From: Bacteroidota bacterium
Lineage (GTDB): Bacteria; Bacteroidota; Bacteroidia; Sphingobacteriales; Sphingobacteriaceae
Reading direction: 5' to 3'
Assembly: GCA_013289045.1 (NCBI GenBank)
Contig: JABDAU010000003.1
Location: forward strand, 23,528 to 87,527
DNA length: 64,000 nucleotides
Below the pieces are notes generated by a model. That model was given only the letters and a program-made list of their open reading frames with translations, made no database searches and was not told where the DNA came from. Shown here piece by piece: positions 28,287 to 36,644 of the stretch. Numbering within the stretch: the stretch's first letter is position 1; every line of letters begins with the position of its first letter. Made by a program: the position numbers and the translations under genes.

Positions 28287-28829
28287 TTATGGTCGCGACG
28301 GGTAAATACCGTCAGTAGCAATGATAAAGTTGACGGCAAGTACCGGTTGTATCATCGAAAAAGGCAGGCCGCCACCTACAGGCTGGATCATTTTCGGATT
28401 CATTGTGGAATCTCCCGCAGCGCTTGAATATATACTGGCGCCTGGCGCCCCGGTTACAGGGTCTCCGGGCGAAGCGGTTATCAACGTACCGGCGGGTGAA
28501 GCCTGATCTGGCGCTGCGTTAGCTACTGAATTAACCAAATGGCTGTGGGCCGGCATGTTTTGAACCCCAAGAGTAGTTGCTTCACTGCCATTAGGTTGCC
28601 CCAGGGGATAATTGCTCAGGCCCTTACCCTGGCCCGAATGCACAGGAGCCCTGCTTCGCAGGTCAGGCAGATTGAATGTTTGATAGCCATCGCCACCGTA
28701 ATATGTGCCGAGGATAGAAAACAAGGCTGAAAACTGGTCAACGCTCATAGATTGCCCGTTACAAAGAGCCCAGCCGCGCGGCGCAAAGTCGCCCGCAAAC
28801 ATTTTGATTTCGCCAAGAAGTGGATCCAT
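28287..28829 (-). CDS. Phage-tail-collar / microcystin-dependent-protein-like protein
   Basis: 180 residues. The collar domain is clear: GEIKMFAGDFAPRGWALCNG at residues 5-24, then SALFSILGTYYGGDG and FNLPDLRSRAPVHSG. The C-terminus carries MPAHSHLVNS and ends VLAVNFIIATDGIYPS. No signal peptide is visible. Members of this family occur at phage tail tips and, without phage, in many Bacteroidota. No other phage genes are nearby. It is the first gene of an operon with the formyltransferase, giant protein and PorP. Confidence 0.88.
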   Translation of the reverse strand: MDPLLGEIKMFAGDFAPRGWALCNGQSMSVDQFSALFSILGTYYGGDGYQTFNLPDLRSRAPVHSGQGKGLSNYPLGQPNGSEATTLGVQNMPAHSHLVNSVANAAPDQASPAGTLITASPGDPVTGAPGASIYSSAAGDSTMNPKMIQPVGGGLPFSMIQPVLAVNFIIATDGIYPSRP

Positions 28830-29294
28830 TTTTTTTAAGGTTTAATTGGTAAATTAATTAGATATGATAAAGTTTAAGAGCATATAAATGTATACATATT
28901 TAAATAATAATCAATTAATTAACTCAATTTGTTAAATAACATGATCTAATTTAAGGCAGAGGCAAAAAAGAACTGTATGACTACCCCTTTTATGCTTATA
29001 CGCGGTACATTTTCAATATAAACCTATATATAAATTTTATACTGTTTTGAGCAAAGTATCTGAACGACGGTTCTACGTAAGCGAATAACCGTTTTTTGTA
29101 TGTGAGGAAATTGAGGGAAGAACTTAATTTAAATGCAGGCAAGCGGGCAGTGCCTTTTATTGCTTAAAAATAAAAATCGCCCGCGAAATTGCTTTTAACA
29201 AAAGGGGCAGCTTTTGTTAACCGGCTCCAGTAGCCGATAAGCTGCTTAATATGAATACTTTGGAAGAAATTTAAAATGGCGGCCTATTGAAGGC
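28830..29294. other. Gene-free AT-rich interval upstream of the tail-collar operon
   Basis: About 465 bp without a convincing gene. It must hold the promoter of the tail-collar operon, but no perfect TAnnTTTG box was found there. Next to the end of map it holds a perfect 10-bp hairpin at 29195-29220. Confidence 0.5.
29195..29220. other. Perfect 10-bp hairpin downstream of map
   Basis: TTAACAAAAG and CTTTTGTTAA pair around GGGCAG. It lies 75 bp past the map stop codon without a T-run, so it may be an RNA-end structure or a weak terminator. Confidence 0.35.
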
Positions 29295-30059
29295 TTAATC
29301 CCAAATGCCGTTCTGCGCTGTAAATATCACCGGCTCACCGCCAGTCACCATAATGGTATGCTCGTGCTGTGCAACAAAACCTCCTTTATTACCGGTTAGC
29401 GTCCATTCGTCGGCCTGCGTTTCGGCAATAGTCGACCGTGTTGAAATAAATGTCTCTATCGCTACCACAGAATTCTTTCTGAAACGCGTAGTGTTATACC
29501 GGTCGCAGTAGTTGGCAATCTCGTGTGGCTCTTCGTGCAGGCTGCGACCAACGCCGTGGCCCGTCAGGTTTTTTATTACCGTATAGCCTGCTTTTCTGGC
29601 TTCAGTCTCTATCAACCTGCCAATCTCCGAGATCCGGACACCACCTTTAATGTTGCTGATCGCTTTTTTTAAGATCTCTTTCGATGCCTCGACCAGTTTG
29701 CCATGGCCATGGATATCTTCGCCCAATACAAACGAGCCGCCGTTATCGGCCCAGTAGCCATTTAGCTCTGCCGATACGTCGATGTTTACCAGGTCACCCT
29801 CTTTAAGGATCTTATCGGCCGATGGCACGCCGTGTGCTACCACCTCATTAACACCTATACAAGTATATCCCGGGAAATCGTAGCTTAGCTTAGGTGCAGA
29901 ACGGGCGCCCATTTGTGCCAGCAATTCGCCGCCGTAGTCGTCAAGTTCCTTTGTGGAAATGCCCGGTTTGGCATACTCACGCATCTTTCTAAGCGTAATA
30001 GCGACGGCATCACTTGCCTGTTGCATTCCAATTCTTTCGTCTTCGGTGGTTATAGACAT
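29295..30059 (-). CDS. map: Type I methionine aminopeptidase
   Basis: 254 residues, cytoplasmic, removing the initiator methionine from new proteins. All five metal ligands of the pita-bread fold are visible: Asp in NIDVSAE, Asp in WADNGGSF, His in GHGVGRS, Glu in VAIETF and Glu in AQHEHT. Length matches the bacterial enzyme. A perfect -7 box lies 20-27 bp upstream, and an IS21-type element starts about 80 bp upstream, beyond the promoter. The gene therefore appears intact and separately transcribed. Confidence 0.96.
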   Translation of the reverse strand: MSITTEDERIGMQQASDAVAITLRKMREYAKPGISTKELDDYGGELLAQMGARSAPKLSYDFPGYTCIGVNEVVAHGVPSADKILKEGDLVNIDVSAELNGYWADNGGSFVLGEDIHGHGKLVEASKEILKKAISNIKGGVRISEIGRLIETEARKAGYTVIKNLTGHGVGRSLHEEPHEIANYCDRYNTTRFRKNSVVAIETFISTRSTIAETQADEWTLTGNKGGFVAQHEHTIMVTGGEPVIFTAQNGIWD

Positions 30060-30078
30060 TTGTATGTTTTATCTGTCG

Positions 30079-30086
30079 CAAAATTA
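30079..30086 (-). promoter_or_regulatory. -7 promoter box for map
   Basis: The minus strand reads TAATTTTG (TAnnTTTG), predicting a start near 30074 and a 15-nt leader. The adjacent insertion element ends at 30141, about 55 bp farther upstream. Confidence 0.55.
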
Positions 30087-30261
30087 AGCATTAATAACTT
30101 AATGAATAAAAGCCTTCAGGCTTTCATTTAAAAGGTTTACTGTATGTTCTGATGAAGCTGACCACCCTGTTCCGGGTCATCCTGACCGTCTGATGAGTCG
30201 TACTTTGCAGGTAGCAAACGCTGTAAAAGCGATGGTCAAAAATAGTTATTTCCGGTCATTT

Positions 30262-31011
30262 TCATGCATAGACATTTTCAGGCTCATGACTGCGTTTTTT
30301 ACGCATCGAATCACCCTTTAACTCGATCCGGTGCGCATCATGCACAATACGGTCCAGTATCGCATCGGCAATCGTTTTCTCCCCAATCACCTCAAACCAT
30401 TTGCTGATCGGCAGCTGGGAAGTAATGATCAGTGAAGTCTTGCCATGGCGGTCCTCGATTAGCTCCATTAAAGCCGCACGGCTCTGGGCATCAAAGGGTT
30501 GTATGCCAAAGTCATCCAGGATCAATAACTGCTGCCTTTCCAGCCTGGCCAGGTCCTTCAGGTATGAGCCATCCGCCTTGGACATCTTGAGTTTGGCGAA
30601 CAACTTGGGTGTACTGGCATAAAAGACCCGGTACCCCATGATGCAGGCCTGGTAGCCCAGGGCCGTAGCAATATAACTCTTGCCAATACCGGTACTGCCC
30701 GTGATCAGCACATTTTCGAACTTATCGATGAAGGTACATTCCGCCAGGCGCTTAACCTGGTTGCGATCCAGGCTCCGGCTGGCATGGAAGTTAACATCCT
30801 CGATAGAAGCCTTATAACGGAACTTGGCGCCCTGTATGGTGCGGTCGATCTTCCGGTTCTGCCGGTCGTCCCACTCGGCATCCACCAGCATGGCGAGGAG
30901 TTCATCGGCGGTATGGTCATTGGTCTTGCCCGTCTCCAGGCTGCTTTTAAAGGCATGGAACATGCCAAAGAACTTCATCTTTCTCAGTTTGTCTAACGTG
31001 TTTTCATTCAT
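30262..31011 (-). CDS. istB: IS21-family helper ATPase IstB
   Basis: 249 residues, an AAA+ ATPase that guides target choice for the IS21 transposase. Walker A reads TGSTGIGKSYIATALG near residue 105 and Walker B reads LLILDDFG near 165. The ending (RMRKKRSHEPE-type basic tail) is typical. It starts 27 bp after istA. Length is normal and no frameshift is seen. Confidence 0.95.
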   Translation of the reverse strand: MNENTLDKLRKMKFFGMFHAFKSSLETGKTNDHTADELLAMLVDAEWDDRQNRKIDRTIQGAKFRYKASIEDVNFHASRSLDRNQVKRLAECTFIDKFENVLITGSTGIGKSYIATALGYQACIMGYRVFYASTPKLFAKLKMSKADGSYLKDLARLERQQLLILDDFGIQPFDAQSRAALMELIEDRHGKTSLIITSQLPISKWFEVIGEKTIADAILDRIVHDAHRIELKGDSMRKKRSHEPENVYA

Positions 31012-31038
31012 GGTTTTAAGTTATTATGGGTTAGTATA

Positions 31039-32583
31039 TTATTCATAATCGCCACGGATATTATCGTGGCTCGGCATGGGCAGTTCATCGGCAAAGAGGC
31101 TCTCTTCGTAATTGTCCATCTTGTTTTCCAGGATAGACTGAATGGTCTTGTAGTTATAGACCCCATAACTCAGTGCTCGCTGGCAGGCCATCGTTAAGCG
31201 TTCGTTCCCAGCTTTTTTGGCAAAGTTGAGTACGCCCAAGCAAGATTTGTAGGCCTGTTCCGGGTGTTGTTTGCGCTCCAGGATCTGCAGGATATAGAGG
31301 CGTACATCCTCGTGTATGGCAGCCGCCCAGTTGAGGAATTTATCCGGCGACCAGTCACTCTTGAAGCGGTGCGTACTGGCCATGTGCTCCGGATCCGTCG
31401 TATAGCCGTAAGGGTTCTTATTACGTTTATGCACCGCGATCCTTTCATAGTTGGAGTAGATCTCCACGGTGGTCCGTGAATATAAAAGCTTGACCCTTTT
31501 GCCGATATACCGGTAAGGCACACTGTAGTAATGCTTGTCGGGCCCGAGGTTGGCGTGGCCATTCTTGATGACGCGTGCATGGAACTGCTTTTTGAACTGG
31601 TAGCGCTGTACCGGCAGCGGCGCCAGGGTATGCTTCTCGATTTCTTCAAACTGTAACCTGCGGCTGTAATTACGGCCTTTCAGCAGCTGGCTGTTATGAA
31701 CCTCCAGGAGCTCCATCATAGCCCTGTTGAGGTCAGTAAGCGTATGGAACACTTCCTTGCCCAGTGGTGCATGGATCTTGGTGTAGAGGATTTTGACGGC
31801 CCCTTCAACCAGCGCTTTGTCGCGCGGGCGGTATGCCCGCGCAGGAAGAATAGTAGTGCCATAAAAGTCGGCAAAGTCCTCAAAAGTTTCATTGAGGGTA
31901 GGCTCATAACGGTTGCTTTTCGTCACCGCTGCTTTCAGGTTGTCCGGTACGATGGCCGCAGGGACGCCGCCGATATAGTGCAGCGTATTTTCGCAGGCCG
32001 CAATGAAATCATCTTTCTGCTGCGACGGAACCGCCTCTGCATAAGTGAGTTGGCTTGCGCCCAGGATCGCCACAAAAACCTCCATCGGGATGATCTCGCC
32101 GGTTTCCTTATCCGTAATGCTCAGCTTTTCGCCCGCAAAGTCCACATACAGCTTATCGCCGGCCTTGTGGTCCATGTGCATGGTCGGGTTGACACGCGCC
32201 TTCCATTGCAGGTAGTAAAAACAAAACTGGCTGTACTGGTAACCATTGGGAAACTCTTTCAGATAGGCTTCCCAAAGCATATAACGCGTTACGCCGGTCC
32301 GCTTGAGTTCTTTATCGACGTGGGGAAAACAACGCAGCATGGACTGCATACGCGCGTTTGGACGGTTCTCCCGGGCCTTCCCGAAGAGATCCTCCAGTTC
32401 CCGGTCATTTAAGGCATTGACCTCGTCAAAGGTAAAGCCCGTTTGTTTAAAGGCGGTAAGGTACTTTTTTACCGTGTTTCTGGAAGCATCTGCCTGCGCA
32501 GCGATCGCCATAATGCTCCGCTGCTGGCTGTAAAGCTTCAGGATCTTTCTTATCTTGCTCATGTTGATTGTTAGGTTAGCCAT
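31039..32583 (-). CDS. istA: IS21-family transposase IstA
   Basis: 514 residues. The N-terminal helix-turn-helix reads KILKLYSQQRSIMAIAAQADASRNTVKKYL (residues about 12-41). The integrase catalytic core begins at DKLYVDFAGEKLSI (first Asp); the second Asp is in AAIVPDNLKAAV and the Glu in KALVEGAVK. The C-terminal region (RVKLLYSRTTVEIYSNYERIAVHKR) is the Mu-type beta barrel. Complete length. Confidence 0.95.
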   Translation of the reverse strand: MANLTINMSKIRKILKLYSQQRSIMAIAAQADASRNTVKKYLTAFKQTGFTFDEVNALNDRELEDLFGKARENRPNARMQSMLRCFPHVDKELKRTGVTRYMLWEAYLKEFPNGYQYSQFCFYYLQWKARVNPTMHMDHKAGDKLYVDFAGEKLSITDKETGEIIPMEVFVAILGASQLTYAEAVPSQQKDDFIAACENTLHYIGGVPAAIVPDNLKAAVTKSNRYEPTLNETFEDFADFYGTTILPARAYRPRDKALVEGAVKILYTKIHAPLGKEVFHTLTDLNRAMMELLEVHNSQLLKGRNYSRRLQFEEIEKHTLAPLPVQRYQFKKQFHARVIKNGHANLGPDKHYYSVPYRYIGKRVKLLYSRTTVEIYSNYERIAVHKRNKNPYGYTTDPEHMASTHRFKSDWSPDKFLNWAAAIHEDVRLYILQILERKQHPEQAYKSCLGVLNFAKKAGNERLTMACQRALSYGVYNYKTIQSILENKMDNYEESLFADELPMPSHDNIRGDYE

Positions 32584-32801
32584 GCTGGGTGGTTAAAATT
32601 GGTACCACCGCAAGCCTGGTCGCCTTACAACATTTGCTGCAACAAAGAACGGTCATCTTCCGCCGGAATACACTGGTCAAACTATCGCAGAACCGGTGGT
32701 CAGCTTAAATCGGAAAGGATTGGTCAGCTTCATCAGAATCTCCAAATTACGCACATTTTTAATGAGATTTAGTGCATATTTTGGTGTTTTGACCAAAAAA
32801 C

Positions 32802-32834
32802 AAAAGCCTGCAATTATTTGATTTGCAGGCTTTT
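32802..32834 (-). terminator. Terminator after tRNA-Arg
   Basis: AAAAGCCTGCAA (32802-32813) pairs perfectly with TTGCAGGCTTTT (32823-32834) around a 9-nt loop. The stem is A/T-flanked so it can act in both directions. It lies just 3' of the tRNA and separates it from the insertion element. Confidence 0.8.
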
Positions 32835-32858
32835 ATCATGTTTTAATATTGGTTTTAG

Positions 32859-32930
32859 TGGTCCCGACGAGAATCGAACTCATATCTAGAGTTTAGGAAA
32901 CTCCTATTCTATCCGTTGAACTACGGGACC
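32859..32930 (-). tRNA. tRNA-Arg, anticodon CCT
   Basis: On the minus strand a 7-bp acceptor stem forms between 32924-32930 and 32860-32866. The anticodon stem GGAGT/ACTCT holds a 7-nt loop TTCCTAA with anticodon CCT (reads AGG). The T arm contains GAGTTCGATTCTC. No CCA is encoded. The sequence lies between the metG 3' end and the IS21 element. Confidence 0.92.
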
Positions 32931-32937
32931 TTTTTTG

Positions 32938-33039
32938 ATGTGCAGATATGCAGATTAGCAAATGTGCAGATCACGAACCGCAAAGGTGCAAATTATGTGC
33001 GAATTAGCCAAACGCATTTGCACATCTGCACATAGCACA
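32938..33039. repeat. Inverted pair of ATGTGCAG-type 8-bp arrays
   Basis: 32938-32971 reads as degenerate 8-base units (ATGTGCAG, ATATGCAG, ATTAGCAA, ATGTGCAG). 33014-33039 holds the same units inverted, ending directly at the metG stop codon. The two arms could form a long imperfect hairpin between metG and the tRNA. A short copy (ATATGCAG, ATATACAG) occurs at 63593-63608. Confidence 0.7.
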
Positions 33040-35103
33040 TTATCTAACTACCGACCCATTATGCAGCGCATCAACCGGCGATACAAAACTCAGCTTGCCA
33101 TTGGTATCTTCGGCCATCAATATCATCCCCTGCGACAGGATGCCTTTTATTTCGCGTGGCTCCAGGTTCACCAGGATGCTCACCTGTTTGCCGATGATCG
33201 CTTCAGGCTCATAATACTCGGCTATGCCCGATACTACTGTGCGTTCGTCAAGGCCGGTATCTATGGTAAGTTTTAGCAGCTTTTTTGTTTTGGATACCTT
33301 TTCGGCAGCCAGTATGGTGCCGGTGCGGATGTCCATTGCAGCAAAGGCATCGAAATTAATGTTTTCCTTTGCCGGTACCAATGGAATTACTTTAGTGGCT
33401 TGCGCAGCCTGTTTTTTATCCAGTAACTTTTGGATCTGCGCATCGATCACCGAATCTTCCACCTTTTCAAACAATAGTGATGAAATGTTCAATTGATGGC
33501 CATTCTCAAATTTAACGTCATCGCTAAAACCGACAGGGGGGATATTCAGCATGTCGAATATCTTTTCAGCAGTACCTGGCAAAAATGGCTGCAAACATGC
33601 CGCCATCCGGCCGATCAATACCAAACAATTATGTAATGCTTCTCTGGCATCATCAGGGTTGGTTTTGATGGTCTTCCACGGCTCTTTTTCAGTGAGATAT
33701 TTATTGCCGAGGCGGGCGATATCCATCACATTCTGTAACGCCTGGCGGAAACGGTATTCTTCGATATTCTTTTCCAGATCGTTGTAGAAATCGTATAACT
33801 GCCCGGCTATAGTTTTATCCGTTAAAGTAATCTCGTTGTTACCCTCAACCCTGCCATCGTAAAATTTGTGCATTAGTATCATCACACGGTTCACAAAGTT
33901 GCCTAAAATGGCTACCAGCTCGTTATTTACGCGCGCCTGGTAATCTTTCCAGGTAAATTCGCTGTCGCTGGTTTCTGGCAGTATAGAGGTAAGCACATAA
34001 CGCAGTTCATCCTGTTTGCCGGGGAATTCTTCCAGGTATTCGTGCAGCCACACCGCATGGTTGCGCGAAGTGGAAAGCTTCTCACCTTCCAGGTTCAAAA
34101 ACTCATTGGCCGGTACATTCTGCGGCAAAATATAGTCGCCATGCGCATTTAAAATAGACGGGAAAATAATACAATGAAAAACAATGTTATCCTTACCTAT
34201 AAAATGGATCAGGCAGGCATCATCGGCTTCATTTTCCTGTTTCTTCCAATATAGATTCCAATCGTTACCGGTATCAGCAGCCCATTGCTTGGTGGCTGAT
34301 ATATAACCTATCGGCGCATCCATCCACACGTATAATTTCTTGCCTTTAGCTTCTTCTAATGGCACATCAATACCCCAATCAAGGTCGCGGGTCATGGAGC
34401 GAGGCTGCAGGCCCGACTTCAACCACGATTTGCACTGCCCAAAAACGTTCACCTTCCACTCGCCGTCTTTCTCGTCCAGCCATTTTTCCAGCCATGGCTG
34501 GTATTTATCCAACGGCAGGTACCAGTGTTTAGTAAGCTTTAATATAGGTGCCTTACCGCTTAAAGTCGATACAGGATTGATAAGGTCAGTCGGGTTTAAT
34601 GATGTACCGCAATTCTCGCATTGGTCGCCGTAGGCATGGTCATAGCCGCAATTGGGGCAGGTGCCGGTAATGTAACGGTCGGCCAGGAACTGTTCATAAT
34701 CTTCGTCGTAATATTGCTCCGAAAACTTCTCAATAAACTCCCCTTTCTCATACAAGTTCAGGAAAAATTCCTGCGAAAGATCATGATGTATAGCTGATGA
34801 GGTACGGTGGTATATATCAAATGAGATCCCGAACTCGGCAAAGCTTTCTTTTATCTGGTTATGGTATTTATCAATAATAGCTTGCGGCGTAGTATTTTCT
34901 TTTTTGGCTTTGATGGTTATGGCAGCGCCATGCTCATCCGAGCCACAGATGTAAACAACATTCTTTTTCTTAAGCCGCAGGTAACGTACAAAAATATCGG
35001 CAGGTAAATATGCACCCGCCAGGTGGCCAATATGTAACGGCCCGTTGGCATAAGGTAGGGCCGATGTAATAGTATAGCGTTTAAAATTATCCAGTTTTGA
35101 CAT
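33040..35103 (-). CDS. metG: Methionine-tRNA ligase
   Basis: 687 residues. Class I signature GPLHIGHLAGAY near residue 21, four-Cys zinc knuckle (CPNCGYDHAYGDQCENC) near residues 145-161, and KMSKS-equivalent GEKLSTSR near residue 340. Residues about 585-687 form the C-terminal EMAP/Trbp111-like tRNA-binding domain (FAAMDIRTGTILAAEKV). It charges tRNA-Met in the cytoplasm. A perfect -7 box lies upstream. The tRNA-Arg gene follows on the same strand. Confidence 0.97.
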   Translation of the reverse strand: MSKLDNFKRYTITSALPYANGPLHIGHLAGAYLPADIFVRYLRLKKKNVVYICGSDEHGAAITIKAKKENTTPQAIIDKYHNQIKESFAEFGISFDIYHRTSSAIHHDLSQEFFLNLYEKGEFIEKFSEQYYDEDYEQFLADRYITGTCPNCGYDHAYGDQCENCGTSLNPTDLINPVSTLSGKAPILKLTKHWYLPLDKYQPWLEKWLDEKDGEWKVNVFGQCKSWLKSGLQPRSMTRDLDWGIDVPLEEAKGKKLYVWMDAPIGYISATKQWAADTGNDWNLYWKKQENEADDACLIHFIGKDNIVFHCIIFPSILNAHGDYILPQNVPANEFLNLEGEKLSTSRNHAVWLHEYLEEFPGKQDELRYVLTSILPETSDSEFTWKDYQARVNNELVAILGNFVNRVMILMHKFYDGRVEGNNEITLTDKTIAGQLYDFYNDLEKNIEEYRFRQALQNVMDIARLGNKYLTEKEPWKTIKTNPDDAREALHNCLVLIGRMAACLQPFLPGTAEKIFDMLNIPPVGFSDDVKFENGHQLNISSLLFEKVEDSVIDAQIQKLLDKKQAAQATKVIPLVPAKENINFDAFAAMDIRTGTILAAEKVSKTKKLLKLTIDTGLDERTVVSGIAEYYEPEAIIGKQVSILVNLEPREIKGILSQGMILMAEDTNGKLSFVSPVDALHNGSVVR

Positions 35104-35130
35104 TAATGTGCGTGCTTATTAATATTTTGG

Positions 35131-35138
35131 CAAAGATA
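35131..35138 (-). promoter_or_regulatory. -7 promoter box for metG
   Basis: The minus strand reads TATCTTTG (TAnnTTTG), predicting a start near 35126 and a 23-nt leader. The place where a -33 box should be, about 35156-35162, falls inside the 8-bp repeat array that begins at 35154. Confidence 0.6.
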
Positions 35139-35153
35139 CTATTAGTTGTTAAG

Positions 35154-35190
35154 AAGTCCGAAAGTCGGGAAGACCGAAAGTTGGAAAGTT
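35154..35190. repeat. 8-bp-period array, AAGTCCGA type, direct orientation
   Basis: Consecutive units AAGTCCGA, AAGTCGGG, AAGACCGA, AAGTTGGA and a partial AAGTT. It lies in the divergent region between metG and the carboxypeptidase gene. The same unit family occurs inverted at 35252-35286 and twice in murF. Confidence 0.8.
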
Positions 35191-35232
35191 TTATCAGCAT
35201 CGATAGGATCTTTTATTTGTATTTCGAAAATT

Positions 35233-36177
35233 ATGCAATATACCGAAGCTTCTTCCGGACTTCCGGACCTTCCAACTTCCGGACTTAAGCCGCCATATCT
35301 TAAAAAGGGCGACAAGGTGGCTATTACCTGCCCGGCAAAAAAGCTGCCTGCCCCTATGACGGATGCTGTAAAACTGCTTGAATCCTGGGGGCTTGAAGTG
35401 ATCCTGGGCGAAACCGTGAATGCTTCATTTCACCAGTTTGCGGGAGATGATGAACTGCGGGCGAAAGACTTGCAGCGGTTTATCGACGACGACAGTATCA
35501 AAGCCATATTCGCGGCACGTGGTGGTTATGGCACTGTAAGGATGATAGACAAGGTTGATTTTAGCCATTTTGCACAAAACCCGAAATGGATTGTAGGTTT
35601 TAGCGACATCACTGTATTGCACACGCATTTGTTCAATAACTTCCATACACAAAGCATCCATGGGCAAATGCCGGTAAATATTCCGGATGCTTCTGCTAAA
35701 TCATTGCAAACGTTAAAGAAGGCTTTATTTGGCGAGGAACTTCAGTATCACTTCGATTCGCACCATTTGAATAGGAGCGGAAATGCTGAAGGGATCCTTA
35801 TCGGGGGCAACCTTTCGCTGCTTGTATCCGTCTCAAATTCAGTGTCCGATGTTAACTATGAAGAAAAAATTCTTTTCATAGAGGATGTAGGCGAGTATTT
35901 ATACAGCATTGACAGGATGATACGTATGCTGGACCGTTCAGGCAAATTAAAACAACTGAAAGGATTGATAGTGGGCGGTTTTAGTGAAATAAAAGACAAT
36001 GAGATCCCGTTTGGCCAAACGGTAAACGAAATTATAATGGATGTGGTCGGCAAATACGGCTACCCGGTTTGTTTCGATTTCCCGGCCGGGCATATACCGG
36101 GCAATTGCAGTATAATATTAGGTAGGAGGATAAACTTAGCGGTTGATGATTCACACGTTAAGGTAGATTTTATATAG
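35233..36177 (+). CDS. S66 family peptidase, LD-carboxypeptidase
   Basis: 314 residues from ATG 35233. The family core begins at KPPYLKKGDKVAI, and an earlier in-frame ATG at 35146 would translate the repeat array. Catalytic features: Ser in VGFSDIT, Glu in LFIEDVGE and His in DFPAGHIPGN. LD-carboxypeptidases trim the terminal D-Ala from murein tetrapeptides during recycling. The first about 20 residues (SGLPDLPTSGL region) are encoded by an inverted 8-bp repeat array, so the N-terminus is repeat-derived. DoxX follows 17 bp later. Confidence 0.9.
   Translation: MQYTEASSGLPDLPTSGLKPPYLKKGDKVAITCPAKKLPAPMTDAVKLLESWGLEVILGETVNASFHQFAGDDELRAKDLQRFIDDDSIKAIFAARGGYGTVRMIDKVDFSHFAQNPKWIVGFSDITVLHTHLFNNFHTQSIHGQMPVNIPDASAKSLQTLKKALFGEELQYHFDSHHLNRSGNAEGILIGGNLSLLVSVSNSVSDVNYEEKILFIEDVGEYLYSIDRMIRMLDRSGKLKQLKGLIVGGFSEIKDNEIPFGQTVNEIIMDVVGKYGYPVCFDFPAGHIPGNCSIILGRRINLAVDDSHVKVDFI
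35252..35286. repeat. 8-bp-period array, inverted orientation, at the LD-carboxypeptidase N-terminus
   Basis: Read on the minus strand the units are AAGTCCGG, AAGTTGGA, AGGTCCGG, AAGTCCGG, AAG. With the array at 35154-35190 it forms an inverted pair about 60 bp apart. Confidence 0.75.
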
Positions 36178-36194
36178 AACAAAAGGATAACGAA

Positions 36195-36602
36195 ATGGCA
36201 CTATTCAGCAAATTAGGAAATTATAAAAACTTTGGCCTGCTTATTATACGCGTAGGGCTTGGCATCATGTTTATTTATCATGGATACCCTAAATTAATAG
36301 GTGGCCCGCATAAATGGCGCGCAATTGGCGAGGCAATGAAATATGTGGGCATCCATTTCTGGCCGGTTTTCTGGGGGTTTCTGGCTGCCGCTGTAGAAGC
36401 AGTTGGCGGAGTACTGCTGATCATTGGCTGGCAGTTCAGGGTGGTTTGTATGCTACTGGTGGTCAACCTTATCGTGGCGGCCATGTTTCACTTCGGTACC
36501 GGGGGCGGTATGGAAGAAGCCGCACATGCTATTGAGGATGCTATTGTGTTTGCGGGTTTGATATTTATAGGGCCTGGAAAATACAGTGCGGATAAGAAGT
36601 AA
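36195..36602 (+). CDS. DoxX-family membrane protein
   Basis: 135 residues with four predicted membrane helices (residues about 12-30, 55-75, 80-98, 110-127). The family opening GLLIIRVGLGIMFIYHGYPKLIGG is followed by a GVLLIIGWQFRVV helix. DoxX proteins take part in quinone or thiol redox homeostasis in the inner membrane. It is 17 bp after the LD-carboxypeptidase and probably cotranscribed. Confidence 0.88.
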   Translation: MALFSKLGNYKNFGLLIIRVGLGIMFIYHGYPKLIGGPHKWRAIGEAMKYVGIHFWPVFWGFLAAAVEAVGGVLLIIGWQFRVVCMLLVVNLIVAAMFHFGTGGGMEEAAHAIEDAIVFAGLIFIGPGKYSADKK

Positions 36603-36623
36603 GGGATGGAAAGTTCCATCCCT
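36602..36623. terminator. Convergent hairpin after DoxX
   Basis: AGGGATGGA and TCCATCCCT form a perfect 9-bp stem with a 4-nt loop, starting at the DoxX stop codon. No T-run follows on either strand, so its role as a terminator is tentative. Confidence 0.4.
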
Positions 36624-36644
36624 CTGCAAAGTATTTTGAACTTA

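Larger units (their letters stand above)
30141..32744 (-). mobile_element. IS21-family insertion sequence, apparently complete
   Basis: About 2.6 kb containing istA and istB in the standard order on the minus strand. Terminal inverted repeats share the 18-base core TTCTGATGAAGCTGACCA at 30147-30164 and, inverted, at 32721-32738. Extending six bases outward to a terminal TG gives 21 of 24 matches. AGCTGACCA recurs just inside the right end, like the multiple transposase sites of IS21. No clean target duplication was seen: TTAC borders the left end and occurs two bases from the right end. Both genes are intact, so the element may be active. Confidence 0.85.

Noticed and set aside
28287..28829. 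The tail-collar gene as evidence for a prophage
   Set aside because: No integrase, capsid, terminase, portal or lysis gene lies nearby. The gene is embedded in an operon with T9SS genes.
30137..32750. TTAC as the target duplication of the IS21 element
   Set aside because: It borders the left end but sits two bases away from the inferred right end, so it is not a clean duplication.
32938..33039. A CRISPR-like array near metG
   Set aside because: Units are 8 bp and contiguous without unique spacers, and no cas genes are present.
35146..35232. An N-terminal extension of the LD-carboxypeptidase from the ATG at 35146
   Set aside because: It would translate the 8-bp repeat array, and the conserved family start lies well downstream; ATG 35233 fits better.
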